Shown one piece after another: positions 1 to 7,718 of a DNA stretch of 11,699 nucleotides. Origin of the DNA: Oscillospiraceae bacterium (GTDB taxonomy: Bacteria > Bacillota > Clostridia > Oscillospirales > Oscillospiraceae). Numbering within the stretch: position 1 is the stretch's first letter; the number at the start of each line of letters is the position of its first letter. A program made the translations under genes and the position numbers. Below the pieces are notes generated by a model. The model saw nothing but the letters and a program-made list of their open reading frames with translations, searched no databases and was not told where the DNA came from. Location: assembly GCA_024404735.1 (NCBI GenBank), contig JAKSPP010000034.1:1-11699 (forward strand), read 5' to 3'.

Positions 1-675
1 CTCGTTAATACCCTGGTGCTTCTCGGTCAGTCACCGTGCGATGAGGTCTTCACCCAGACGAGACGCGTCCACTGTAAAAGGGATGCGGAAAGAGCCGTTT
101 CTCTTTTAAGAGAAGCGGGAATGAACATAATTCTTCAGATGATGACGGGGCTTCCCGGGGCAAGCAGAGAAAGGGACCTTGAAACGGCCCGCAGGATTAT
201 TGCCCTTAAGCCCGACGGAGTCAGAATTTACCCCACCGTCATCATTAAGGACACCCCCCTTTACGATGCGTATATTAGGGGCGAATATAAAGAGCACACT
301 GTAGAAGAGGCCGCTTGCCTCTGCGCAGAGCTTCTTCCCATGTTTGATGCCGGGGGCATACCCGTTATCCGCCTGGGACTTAATCCCACCGATGATTTAT
401 CCGGTGGGGATGCCGTCGGAGGGGCCTATCATCCCGCCTTCGGTGAGCTTGTCAGAGCGAGACTTTTCAGGGAAAGGGCAATGGAAAAGCTCTCGGGAAG
501 GGACGTTTCCGGGAGGGACGTAATCATTTCCGTTGCACCCCCGGACGTATCCAAAATGACAGGCCAGAAAAAGGAAAATATAAAATTCATCTGTGAAAAA
601 ACCGGGGCTGCCTCCGTTAAGGTTAAGGCAGAGCCCGGTCTTCCCGCAGGTGAAACGGATATAAAGATAATTTAG
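1..675 (+). CDS. Radical SAM protein, Elp3-like family, C-terminal part (5' end outside window)
   Basis: The reading frame is open from base 1, so the start and the N-terminal radical-SAM CxxxCxxC cluster lie upstream of the window. About 224 residues remain. They match the C-terminal half of Elp3-like radical SAM enzymes: the stretch QMMTGLPG, then ALKPDGVRIYPTVIIKDTPL, then LLPMFDAGGIPVIRLGLNP, and GGAYHPAFGELVRARL. The C-terminus ends without the GNAT acetyltransferase domain of true Elp3, so this is the shorter clostridial form that commonly lies just before smc. Its substrate is not established; Elp3 relatives modify tRNA wobble uridine. The stop (673-675) directly abuts the smc ribosome binding site, so the two genes are probably co-transcribed. 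The first retained residues (TLVLLGQS) differ from the ELG-QS form I expect for the family, which may be divergence. The family call is firm; the function is not. Confidence 0.85.
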   Translation, partial: LVNTLVLLGQSPCDEVFTQTRRVHCKRDAERAVSLLREAGMNIILQMMTGLPGASRERDLETARRIIALKPDGVRIYPTVIIKDTPLYDAYIRGEYKEHTVEEAACLCAELLPMFDAGGIPVIRLGLNPTDDLSGGDAVGGAYHPAFGELVRARLFRERAMEKLSGRDVSGRDVIISVAPPDVSKMTGQKKENIKFICEKTGAASVKVKAEPGLPAGETDIKII

Positions 676-689
676 GAGAAAGCAATTTG
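674..689 (+). promoter_or_regulatory. Ribosome binding site and TTG start of smc
   Basis: AGGAGA at 674-679 overlaps the upstream stop codon and sits 7-8 bases before TTG at 687-689. No ATG in this frame would keep the essential N-terminal strand (YLKALEIQGFKSF) that leads to the Walker A loop. The TTG start is therefore well supported. Confidence 0.8.
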
Positions 690-3600
690 TACTTAAAGGC
701 ATTGGAGATTCAGGGCTTTAAGTCCTTCCCGGACAAGACCGTCCTGAGCTTTGAAAAAGATATAACCGCCATTGTCGGCCCCAACGGCAGCGGAAAATCC
801 AATATCTCCGACGCTCTTCTGTGGGTTATGGGCGAGCAGAGGACGAAGGCCCTCCGCGGCGCAAAAATGGAGGATGTTATCTTCGGAGGAACGGAAAAGA
901 GAAGCCCCATGGGCTTTGCCCAGGTTTCCCTTATTCTGGATAACTCAAAAGGCACCTTTGACCTTGACACCCCCGAGCTTGTTATAGGCAGGCGCTATTA
1001 CCGCAGCGGTGACAGTGAATACTTCCTCAACCGCAAGGAATGCCGTCTTAAGGATATTACAGGGCTTCTGAGAGACACGGGTCTCGGCAGAGACGGATAC
1101 TCCGTTATAGGTCAGGGCCGTATTGACGAAATCGTCTCCGCAAAAAGCCATGAGCGCAGGGAGGTTTTCGAGGAGGCCGCGGGAATTGCGGGCTTCAGAG
1201 CCGACAAGGAAGAGGCCGAGAGAAGACTTAAGCACACCGAGGAAAATCTCCTCCGCATTAACGACAAGATAGAGGAGCTTGAGCTTCAGGTCGGCCCCCT
1301 TCAGAAGCAGGCCGAGGCCGCTAAAAAATATCTGGTTGCAAGAGACGAGCTGCGCGGACTTGAAATATCCCTGTGGACAACGGCCCTTGATGACCTTGCG
1401 GTTAAAATCGAGGCCGCCGACGGAGACTATAAGGATGCCATCGGAAGGCTTAACATAGCACAGAGAGAGCTTGAGGATATTTACGCAATTTCCGAGAGTC
1501 TTTCCGAGAAAATGCGTGCCTGCGATATTGAGGCAGAGGCCGAGAGAGAAAAGCTCCGTGAGCTTGACGGTCTTATTGCCGCAAGGGAATCGGACAGGGC
1601 AGTTCTGAGGGCAAACCTCGAGAATAACGTTAAAACCCTTGAAAGGCTTAAGCAGGATGCCGAGGACAAGGCAAAAATAGCAGGCGAGCTTGAAAATAAA
1701 ATAGCAGAGGGCAAAAAGAGCATAGAAAATGCCGACAAAGCCGCAGAGGAGCTCTTCTCCCGTCAGGATGAGCTGGGCCGAAAAATCCTCGAAGAGGCCG
1801 AGGCCGCAGCAGCGGCAGACGGAGCCCTGAGCCCCTATATAGCCGAGGAGAGCAGGCTTCTTGCCTCCATCTCCGCCCACGAGGCCGCCCTTAACGTTAT
1901 GCACTCCGGCCTCGGCGAAAGAGAGCAGAGACTGAGAGAAATTTCCGAGGAGTACGAGGAAAACGAAAGGAAGCTTCTTGAAACCGAGAAAAAGCTTAAG
2001 GATGCGCTTATTGCCGAAGAGGAGCTTCGCAGCCGTATGTCCGCCCTTTCAAATGTAATTAACGGACACAAAATGCTGACTCAGGGCAAGGAAAACGAGC
2101 TTACCGTTCTTGAAAAGAAGCGCCTTGACGCTCTTTCCGACAAGAACGCCCTGACAGCGAGAATAAAGGTTCTCTCCGACCTTGAAAAGGAATACGAGGG
2201 AATGGGCAAGGCCGTTAAGAATGTTATGAAGGCCGCCGAGAGAGGACTCCTCCGCGGAATTCACGGACCTCTTGCCTCACTTATAGAAACAAGCGGAGAA
2301 TACTCCCTTGCAATAGAAACCGCCCTTGGCGGCGCTCTTTCAACCATTGTAGTTGACGAGCGTGAGGATGCCGAGGCCGCAATCAACTATTTAAAGCGCT
2401 CCGACGGAGGAAGAGGCACCTTCGATAACCTCCGCTCCGCCTCACAGCGTGCCGGAAGAAGAGTACTGAAGGATGCCCCGGTAACCGCCGAGGGCTATGT
2501 GGGCATTGCCTCGGAGCTGTGCTCCTGCGATGCAAAATACGAGTGCCTTATTGCGGACAAGCTCGGCCTTACGGTTGTAATGGACTCACTACGCAACGCA
2601 GTTTCCCTCTCCCGCAGCAGCGGAGACAAATACAGAATCGTAACCCTCGACGGACAGCTTATTAACGCAGGAGGCTCAATGACGGGCGGCAGCTCTGTCC
2701 GTCAGGCGGGTACACTCTCCCGCTCAACGGAGCTTCGTGAGCTAAAAGAAAAGCTTGAGGTCTCCGACAAACGCCTTCTGGAGGCGGAAGATTCCCTTTC
2801 CTCCCTTCGCAAAAGCCTTCAGGATGCAAAAAGAGAATCCGAAAGGGCATCCATTGAGCGTGAGGACCTTGCCGAGAAGCTAAACGCTGCCGGTGCCCTT
2901 AGCTCCTCCCTCAGGGCTGTATACTCGGCCACAGAGGAGGCCCTTGAGAGAGCGAAAACCGAAAAGGCAAGAATCTCCGGACTTCTTAAGGGAAGCGGTG
3001 AAATGGAAAAAACAGAGCTTGATGCTCTTACACAGGACAGAAATGCCCTGCCCCCCTTAAGAAAGAAGATTGAAGAATTAACCTGCGAGAAGGAAAGGCA
3101 CTCCGATGCCCGCACGGCTCTGGGCGAGGAGCTGTCCGAAACAAAGGCAAGAATTCTTGCCCTTGCCGCAGAAAAAGAGGCCCTGCAGAGAGCAAAGGCA
3201 GATAACGAGAGTACTCTTAAGAGCCTTCTTGAGGATGACGACAGGCGCAAGGACGATGCCGGGACCATAGAGGCGGAAAACAAGAGCATTGAGGAAGGAA
3301 TAGAAAAGGCCGGACAGGAGATAAAGGCCCTTTCTCTTGACCTTGACGAAAAGCAGAAGCAGATTTCCGAAATAAACTCCCGCAAGCTTTCTCTTGAAGG
3401 CAAGCGCACCGAAAAGGACAGGGCCGCCCAGAAGAAGAACAGCGAGATTGTTGACCTAAACGCCCGTGCAGGGGCAGTTGAGCAGCGCAAAAACAATCTG
3501 GAGAATGAGGAAAAGCAGATTACGGATAAGCTCTGGGATAATTATGAGCTCACCCGCTCCGGCGCAATGGAGCTTCGCCGTGAGCTTGAAAATCCCGAGG

Positions 3601-4268
3601 CTGCGAGAAAGAGGGCAGCGGAGCTTAAGAGAGAAATAAGCAGACTGGGGGATGTTAACATTCCCGCCATCAAGGAATACGAAAGAGTTTCCGAAAGATA
3701 TGAATTTCTCTCATCCCAGCGTGACGATGTTAAAAAGTCCGCAACGGAGCTTACGAAAATCATTTCGGACATCACAAACGAAATGGAAAACATCTTCGTT
3801 AAGGAATTTAAGGCAATAAACGAGGAGTTTAAGAGGGTGTTTACGGAGCTCTTCGGAGGCGGAAGAGCGGAGCTCACTCTGGAGGACGAAGGAAAGCCCC
3901 TTGAGTGCGGCATTGAAATCACCGTACGCCCCCCCGGAAAGGCTCTTTCCACCATTTCCCTTCTCTCCGGCGGAGAAAAGGCCTTCGTTGCAATCTGCCT
4001 TTACTATGCGATTATGCGCGTCCGCCCCACTCCCTTCTGCATTATGGACGAGATTGACGCGGCCCTTGACGAGGAAAACGTACGCCGCTTCTCCGAGTAT
4101 ATGAGGAATCTATCCGAAAGGACACAGTTCCTTGTTATTACCCACCACAGAGGTACAATGGAAAATGCGGACACCCTTTACGGCGTAACCATGCAGGAAA
4201 AGGGCGTTACGACGGTTCTCTCCGTTGACCTTGACGAGGCGGAGAAGGTTCTCGTTACAAGCAGCTAA
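687..4268 (+). CDS. smc: Chromosome segregation ATPase SMC
   Basis: This encodes the structural maintenance of chromosomes ATPase, the core of the bacterial condensin with ScpA and ScpB, which loops and compacts DNA and helps origin segregation. The protein is 1193 residues, the usual full length. The N-terminal head has Walker A GPNGSGKSN at residues 31-39, and the Q-loop/arginine-finger area continues to about residue 170 (IGQGRIDEIVSAK). A Glu/Lys/Arg-rich coiled coil runs to about 520. The hinge spans about 525-670 and ends in GGSMTGG. The returning coiled coil extends to about 1030. The C-terminal head has the ABC signature LSGGEK at 1093-1098 and Walker B CIMDE with D1121 and E1122, followed by the D-loop AALDEENV. 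It starts at TTG behind a good ribosome binding site. It lies between an Elp3-like gene and ftsY, a standard Firmicutes order. All catalytic motifs are intact. Confidence 0.97.
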   Translation: MYLKALEIQGFKSFPDKTVLSFEKDITAIVGPNGSGKSNISDALLWVMGEQRTKALRGAKMEDVIFGGTEKRSPMGFAQVSLILDNSKGTFDLDTPELVIGRRYYRSGDSEYFLNRKECRLKDITGLLRDTGLGRDGYSVIGQGRIDEIVSAKSHERREVFEEAAGIAGFRADKEEAERRLKHTEENLLRINDKIEELELQVGPLQKQAEAAKKYLVARDELRGLEISLWTTALDDLAVKIEAADGDYKDAIGRLNIAQRELEDIYAISESLSEKMRACDIEAEAEREKLRELDGLIAARESDRAVLRANLENNVKTLERLKQDAEDKAKIAGELENKIAEGKKSIENADKAAEELFSRQDELGRKILEEAEAAAAADGALSPYIAEESRLLASISAHEAALNVMHSGLGEREQRLREISEEYEENERKLLETEKKLKDALIAEEELRSRMSALSNVINGHKMLTQGKENELTVLEKKRLDALSDKNALTARIKVLSDLEKEYEGMGKAVKNVMKAAERGLLRGIHGPLASLIETSGEYSLAIETALGGALSTIVVDEREDAEAAINYLKRSDGGRGTFDNLRSASQRAGRRVLKDAPVTAEGYVGIASELCSCDAKYECLIADKLGLTVVMDSLRNAVSLSRSSGDKYRIVTLDGQLINAGGSMTGGSSVRQAGTLSRSTELRELKEKLEVSDKRLLEAEDSLSSLRKSLQDAKRESERASIEREDLAEKLNAAGALSSSLRAVYSATEEALERAKTEKARISGLLKGSGEMEKTELDALTQDRNALPPLRKKIEELTCEKERHSDARTALGEELSETKARILALAAEKEALQRAKADNESTLKSLLEDDDRRKDDAGTIEAENKSIEEGIEKAGQEIKALSLDLDEKQKQISEINSRKLSLEGKRTEKDRAAQKKNSEIVDLNARAGAVEQRKNNLENEEKQITDKLWDNYELTRSGAMELRRELENPEAARKRAAELKREISRLGDVNIPAIKEYERVSERYEFLSSQRDDVKKSATELTKIISDITNEMENIFVKEFKAINEEFKRVFTELFGGGRAELTLEDEGKPLECGIEITVRPPGKALSTISLLSGGEKAFVAICLYYAIMRVRPTPFCIMDEIDAALDEENVRRFSEYMRNLSERTQFLVITHHRGTMENADTLYGVTMQEKGVTTVLSVDLDEAEKVLVTSS

Positions 4269-4320
4269 AGAAAAAAGCCACAAACCGAGCAATCGGAAAA
4301 AACATATAAAGGACTTGAAC

Positions 4321-5229
4321 ATGGGATTTTTTGAAAAAATAAAGCAGGGTCTTTCCCGCACAAAGAAAAATATGGCCATCTCCATGAACAACCTCTTCGC
4401 CGGCTTCACCGGAGAGAATGAGGAGTTCTACGAGGAGCTTGAGGAGACTCTCATCCTTGCCGACTGCGGTGTTGACACCTCCGTCAGAGCCGTTGAAAAC
4501 CTCCGTAAGGTGGTTAAGGAGCGTGGTCTTCGGGGCGGTGAGGAGCTTCACGAGGCTTTTTCCGAGATATTAACGGGCATTCTGGGCAGCAATGACAGTG
4601 AAATAAAGCTGACAACAAAGCCCTCCGTTATTCTTATGGTCGGCGTAAACGGCGTCGGCAAGACCACAACCATCGGCAAGCTTGCAACCCGCTACACCGA
4701 GGAGGGCAAGAACGTTCTTCTCTGCGCAGGGGATACCTTCAGGGCCGCCGCTGCCGAGCAGCTTACAATCTGGGCCGAAAGAGCAAAATGCGGAATTGTA
4801 AAGCACGAGGAGGGCTCCGACCCCGCCTCCGTTGTATTCGACGGAATTGCCGCGGCTAAGGCAAGAGGCTGTGACGTTATCATCATCGACACCGCAGGAC
4901 GCCTTCACAACAAGGCAAACCTTATGAACGAGCTGTCCAAAATCCGCAGAATCATAAGCCGTGAGCTCCCCGATGCCTGCGTTGAAACTCTTCTTGCGGT
5001 TGACGCAACAACAGGCCAGAACGGTCTTATTCAGGCAAAGAGCTTTAAAGAGGCCGCAGATATTACGGGCATTGTTCTTACAAAGCTTGACGGCACAGCC
5101 AAGGGAGGCATTGTCCTTGCAATTGCAGATGAGCTCTCCCTTCCCGTTAAGCTTATCGGCGTAGGCGAGGCAAAGGACGACCTTCTCCCCTTTGAGCCCG
5201 AGGGCTATGTCAAAGAGCTTCTTGCATGA
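4321..5229 (+). CDS. ftsY: Signal recognition particle receptor FtsY
   Basis: This encodes the SRP receptor GTPase, which docks SRP-ribosome complexes at the membrane for co-translational insertion. I chose ATG 4321 (302 residues), preceded by AAAGGA at 4308-4313. An in-frame upstream start at 4225 would overlap the end of smc and add an unrelated Lys/Ser-rich segment. The protein starts with an amphipathic helix (MGFFEKIKQGL), a likely membrane-targeting element, followed by the N domain (about 20-95). The G domain has G1 GVNGVGKTT at 108-116, DTFRAAAAEQL, DTAGRL from residue 190, and TKLDG from 254, and ends in the typical GVGE...DLLPFEPEGYV. There is no long acidic A domain as in Escherichia coli, which is normal for compact Firmicutes FtsY. 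A 52-base gap separates it from smc, and the next gene starts just after its stop. Identification is firm. Confidence 0.97.
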   Translation: MGFFEKIKQGLSRTKKNMAISMNNLFAGFTGENEEFYEELEETLILADCGVDTSVRAVENLRKVVKERGLRGGEELHEAFSEILTGILGSNDSEIKLTTKPSVILMVGVNGVGKTTTIGKLATRYTEEGKNVLLCAGDTFRAAAAEQLTIWAERAKCGIVKHEEGSDPASVVFDGIAAAKARGCDVIIIDTAGRLHNKANLMNELSKIRRIISRELPDACVETLLAVDATTGQNGLIQAKSFKEAADITGIVLTKLDGTAKGGIVLAIADELSLPVKLIGVGEAKDDLLPFEPEGYVKELLA

Positions 5230-5242
5230 GGTGGATGCCGTG
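5228..5242 (+). promoter_or_regulatory. Ribosome binding site and GTG start of rdgB
   Basis: GAGGTGGA at 5228-5235 overlaps the ftsY stop codon (TGA 5227-5229) and precedes GTG at 5240-5242. The GTG gives the family-typical N-terminus MKLVLASNN. The longer in-frame alternative from 5192 would add 16 residues inside ftsY and lacks support, so GTG is preferred. Translational coupling to ftsY is likely. Confidence 0.75.
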
Positions 5243-5824
5243 AAGCTTGTTCTTGCATCAAACAACAAAAAGAAGCTTGCCGAGATGAGGGAGATTCTCT
5301 CCTCCGCAGGCTTTGAGGTTCTCTCTCAGGCCGAGGCAGGCTGTGACTTCGAGGCCGAGGAAAACGGCACGACCTTTGCGGAGAACGCATACATTAAGGC
5401 AAAGGCCGCCATGGACGCATGCTCCATGCCCGCAATTGCGGACGACAGCGGTCTCTGTGTTGAAGCCCTTGGGGGCGAGCCGGGAGTATACTCCGCCCGC
5501 TATTCCGGAAGCCACGACCACAGCGATGCACAGAGAAACGAATATCTTCTTTCAAAGCTGGAGGGCGTTTCCGACAGAAGGGCGAAGTTCGTCTGCTCCA
5601 TCGCCTGCTGCTTCCCCGACGGAAGAGTAATAAGGGCCGAGGGCGAATGCCACGGTGAAATCGGCTTTGAGCCGAAGGGTGAAAACGGCTTTGGCTACGA
5701 CCCTCTTTTCATAATGGCCGATTACCCCGGAAGAACAATGGCGGAAATAAGCGCCGAGGAAAAGAACGCTGTTTCCCACAGGGGAAGAGCACTGAATAAA
5801 TTCAAGGAGGAGTTACTTAAATAA
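5240..5824 (+). CDS. rdgB: XTP/dITP diphosphatase (RdgB/HAM1 family)
   Basis: This house-cleaning pyrophosphatase hydrolyses ITP, dITP and XTP to the monophosphates, keeping deaminated purines out of DNA and RNA. The product is 194 residues, the normal size. Visible motifs are the N-terminal nucleotide-binding LASNNKKK (residues 5-12), the E-ENGTTFAENA segment, DDSGL with D68, D69 and G71 (catalytic Asp region), GVYSARYSG, GFGYDPLF from residue 150, and SHRG at 179-182, which contacts the base. The stop TAA shares its last A with the ATG of the next gene, so translation is probably coupled. It sits between ftsY and yhbY in the operon. Nothing appears broken or missing. Confidence 0.96.
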   Translation: MKLVLASNNKKKLAEMREILSSAGFEVLSQAEAGCDFEAEENGTTFAENAYIKAKAAMDACSMPAIADDSGLCVEALGGEPGVYSARYSGSHDHSDAQRNEYLLSKLEGVSDRRAKFVCSIACCFPDGRVIRAEGECHGEIGFEPKGENGFGYDPLFIMADYPGRTMAEISAEEKNAVSHRGRALNKFKEELLK

Positions 5825-6129
5825 TGCTTACAAGCAAACAGAGAGCCTATCTGCGCTCACTTGCTCTCAAAGAGGAGCCCATTGTCATCATCGGCAAAAA
5901 CGGCATCGGCGAGAATCTTATACAGCAGGTTCAGGACGATTTAAGAGCCCGCGAGCTCATCAAATGCAAGGTTCTTGAAAACTCCATGCTGACAGCAAAG
6001 GAAGCTATGGAAAGCCTTTGCGAAATCTGCAGGGCCGAGCCCATTCAGGCCATCGGCAGTAAATTCGTTCTCTACAAACGCAATGAAAAGGAACCCAAAA
6101 TAGTTCTGCCTAAAAAGGATAAGAAGTAA
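5824..6129 (+). CDS. yhbY: Ribosome assembly RNA-binding protein YhbY (CRM domain)
   Basis: This is a 101-residue CRS1-YhbY (CRM) domain protein, a small RNA-binding fold associated with pre-50S ribosomal subunits and 23S rRNA maturation. The N-terminus LTSKQRAYLRSLA is diagnostic, followed by the GxxG-type RNA-contact loop IGKNGIGENLI. The middle ARELIKCKVLENS and the C-terminal IQAIGSKFVLYKRN complete the domain, and a short Lys-rich tail follows. AAGGAGGAG at about 5804-5812 lies inside the end of rdgB, and ATG 5824 overlaps the rdgB stop in a TAATG junction. Together with rsfS downstream, it adds a ribosome-maturation theme to the operon. Only one base separates its stop from the next start. 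Confidence 0.95.
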   Translation: MLTSKQRAYLRSLALKEEPIVIIGKNGIGENLIQQVQDDLRARELIKCKVLENSMLTAKEAMESLCEICRAEPIQAIGSKFVLYKRNEKEPKIVLPKKDKK

Positions 6130-6130
6130 T

Positions 6131-7276
6131 ATGCGTGTTTTAGTATACGGAGGAACCTTTAATCCGCCCCATCTGGGCCACAGACATTGCCTTGTCGGGG
6201 CAATAGCAGACCTGTGCCCTGACAGGACCATCGTTATTCCAGATTATCTGCCGCCTCATAAGGAGCTGTCTCTTAAGGACTATGACCCTGCAGACAGACT
6301 CCATATGACCCGCCTTGCCTTCTCGGACATTGCCTCTATAAGCGATACGGAGATTAAGCGCGGTTCCCGCAGCTATACCTCCGATACTCTCACAGAGCTT
6401 AAGGAGGAATATCCGGAGGACACCCTCATCTTCCTTATGGGAACGGATATGTTTATGTCCATCGACCGCTGGGTACGCCCGGAGGTCATTATGGAAAAGG
6501 CAGAGCTTGCCGTTCTTGCAAGGAACACGGATGAGGAGCATATTCTTGCCGAAAAGGCCGCCTTCCTGAAGGAGAAATTCGGGGCGGTCTGCCATGTAAT
6601 AGGCGGAAGACCCTTCCCCTGCTCCTCAAGTGAAATAAGGGAAAAGCTTCCCGAAAGGGAGGGCGCGGAGCTTCTTGACGAGAAGGTTTATGCCTATATT
6701 ATCAAAAAGCGTCTTTATTCTGCCCGCCCGGATTTCGTATGGCTGAGGAAGAAGGCTCTTTCCTATCTGAAACCCAAACGCATTCCCCATGTTCTCGGAG
6801 TTGAGGGAGAGGCAAGGCGCCTTGCCCTTAAGTGGGGCGAGGACCCCGACACCGCCGCCGAGGCAGGCCTTCTCCACGATGTAACCAAGAAATTAAATTT
6901 GGAAGAGCATTTGAAATTGGTGGAGAAGTATGAGCAAAATTTCGAAAGGCTCCTCCACGCACCCACGGTTCAATACATTTCAAGGGAGATTTTCGGGGTC
7001 GATGATGAGGTATTCTCCGCCATTTACAAGCACACCTGCGGCGATGAGAATATGACTCTTCTGGAAAAAATAATCTATCTTGCCGATTATGTTGAGCCAA
7101 ACCGTGACTTTGAGGGCGTAAATGAGCTTCGTGCCCTCTGTTACGAGGATATTGACAAGGCAATGCTTCTGGGCCTTACAATGACTCTTGAGGAAATCTC
7201 CTCCAAGGGCTACGAGCCTCACAGAAGAAGCCTTAAGGCAGCGGAATATTACAGGAAGCTCACGGAAGGCAGATAA
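6131..7276 (+). CDS. nadD: Fused nicotinate-nucleotide adenylyltransferase (NadD) and YqeK HD-domain hydrolase
   Basis: One uninterrupted 381-residue frame holds two enzymes usually encoded by adjacent genes. Residues 1 to about 195 are NadD, which converts nicotinate mononucleotide and ATP to deamido-NAD. The nucleotidyltransferase motif GGTFNPPHLGH is at 7-17, DYLPPHK follows, and SSSEIR at 165-170 is the ISSTxIR-type ATP-binding motif. Residues about 200-381 are YqeK, an HD-domain metal hydrolase known in Firmicutes to cleave Ap4A symmetrically to ADP. Its likely metal ligands are H220, H249-D250 (LLHDVTK), H276, H301 and D319 (LADYVEPNRDF). No stop, frameshift or internal ribosome binding site was seen near the junction. 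The product may link NAD synthesis with disposal of dinucleotide alarmones, which is inference. Such fusions occur in some Clostridia. The start is preceded by an AAGGATAAGAAG purine run within yhbY. Confidence 0.95.
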   Translation: MRVLVYGGTFNPPHLGHRHCLVGAIADLCPDRTIVIPDYLPPHKELSLKDYDPADRLHMTRLAFSDIASISDTEIKRGSRSYTSDTLTELKEEYPEDTLIFLMGTDMFMSIDRWVRPEVIMEKAELAVLARNTDEEHILAEKAAFLKEKFGAVCHVIGGRPFPCSSSEIREKLPEREGAELLDEKVYAYIIKKRLYSARPDFVWLRKKALSYLKPKRIPHVLGVEGEARRLALKWGEDPDTAAEAGLLHDVTKKLNLEEHLKLVEKYEQNFERLLHAPTVQYISREIFGVDDEVFSAIYKHTCGDENMTLLEKIIYLADYVEPNRDFEGVNELRALCYEDIDKAMLLGLTMTLEEISSKGYEPHRRSLKAAEYYRKLTEGR

Positions 7277-7321
7277 GCTTTTTCTGCCACCACGCATTAT
7301 AAGCGGAAAGGAAGATATAAT

Positions 7322-7666
7322 ATGTTAGCTCCTCTTGAAATAGCAAAGCTATGCGCAAAGACCATGGATGACAAGCTGGGAAGAGATATTAAAATTCTCA
7401 AGACAGCCGAGCTCACCACTCTTGCCGATTACTTCGTAATCTGCTCTGCAACCTCCACAACTCAGATTAAGACTCTCGCCGATGCCGTTGAGGCAGCCCT
7501 TGAAACAGCAGGCGAGCAGATTCACCACAGAGAAGGCTACCGCGACGGCGGCTGGGTCCTTCTTGACTACTCCAGCGTTGTTGTTCACATCTTCAACGAC
7601 GAAACAAGAGATTTCTACAAGCTTGAGCACAAATGGGCAGATGCCGAGGAAGTTTCCGTCGACTGA
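7322..7666 (+). CDS. rsfS: Ribosomal silencing factor RsfS
   Basis: This encodes a 114-residue RsfS (Iojap/YbeB/DUF143) protein, which binds L14 on the 50S subunit and blocks subunit joining to lower translation under nutrient limitation. Family motifs run the full length: LEIAKLCAKTMDDKLGRDI, LADYFVICSATSTTQIKTLAD, then HHREGYRDGGWVLLDYSSVVVHIF and the C-terminal RDFYKLEHKWADAE. ATG 7322 follows AAAGGAAG at 7307-7314. In many Firmicutes the order is nadD, yqeK, (an LCP-family gene), rsfS. Here it follows the fused nadD-yqeK with a 45-base gap and no LCP gene between. The gap holds a short GGCAGA/TCTGCC hairpin with no T-run after it, so I do not call it a terminator. Confidence 0.96.
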   Translation: MLAPLEIAKLCAKTMDDKLGRDIKILKTAELTTLADYFVICSATSTTQIKTLADAVEAALETAGEQIHHREGYRDGGWVLLDYSSVVVHIFNDETRDFYKLEHKWADAEEVSVD

Positions 7667-7718
7667 GCACCATATAAATCCGATAATAAATTTTTAGAAA
7701 TATAAAGAGAGAAAAAAC

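Noticed and set aside
945..1904. A 319-codon open frame on the minus strand inside smc
   Set aside because: It is a shadow of the smc coding region with no ribosome binding site and no recognisable family, while smc is intact and continuous here.
4225..4320. Longer ftsY start overlapping smc
   Set aside because: The ATG at 4321 has a good ribosome binding site and gives the family-typical N-terminus. The extension lies in smc and the gap.
7267..7287. GGCAGA/TCTGCC hairpin after nadD-yqeK as a terminator
   Set aside because: The stem is only 6 bp, it spans the stop codon, and no T-run follows, so it is unlikely to stop transcription before rsfS.
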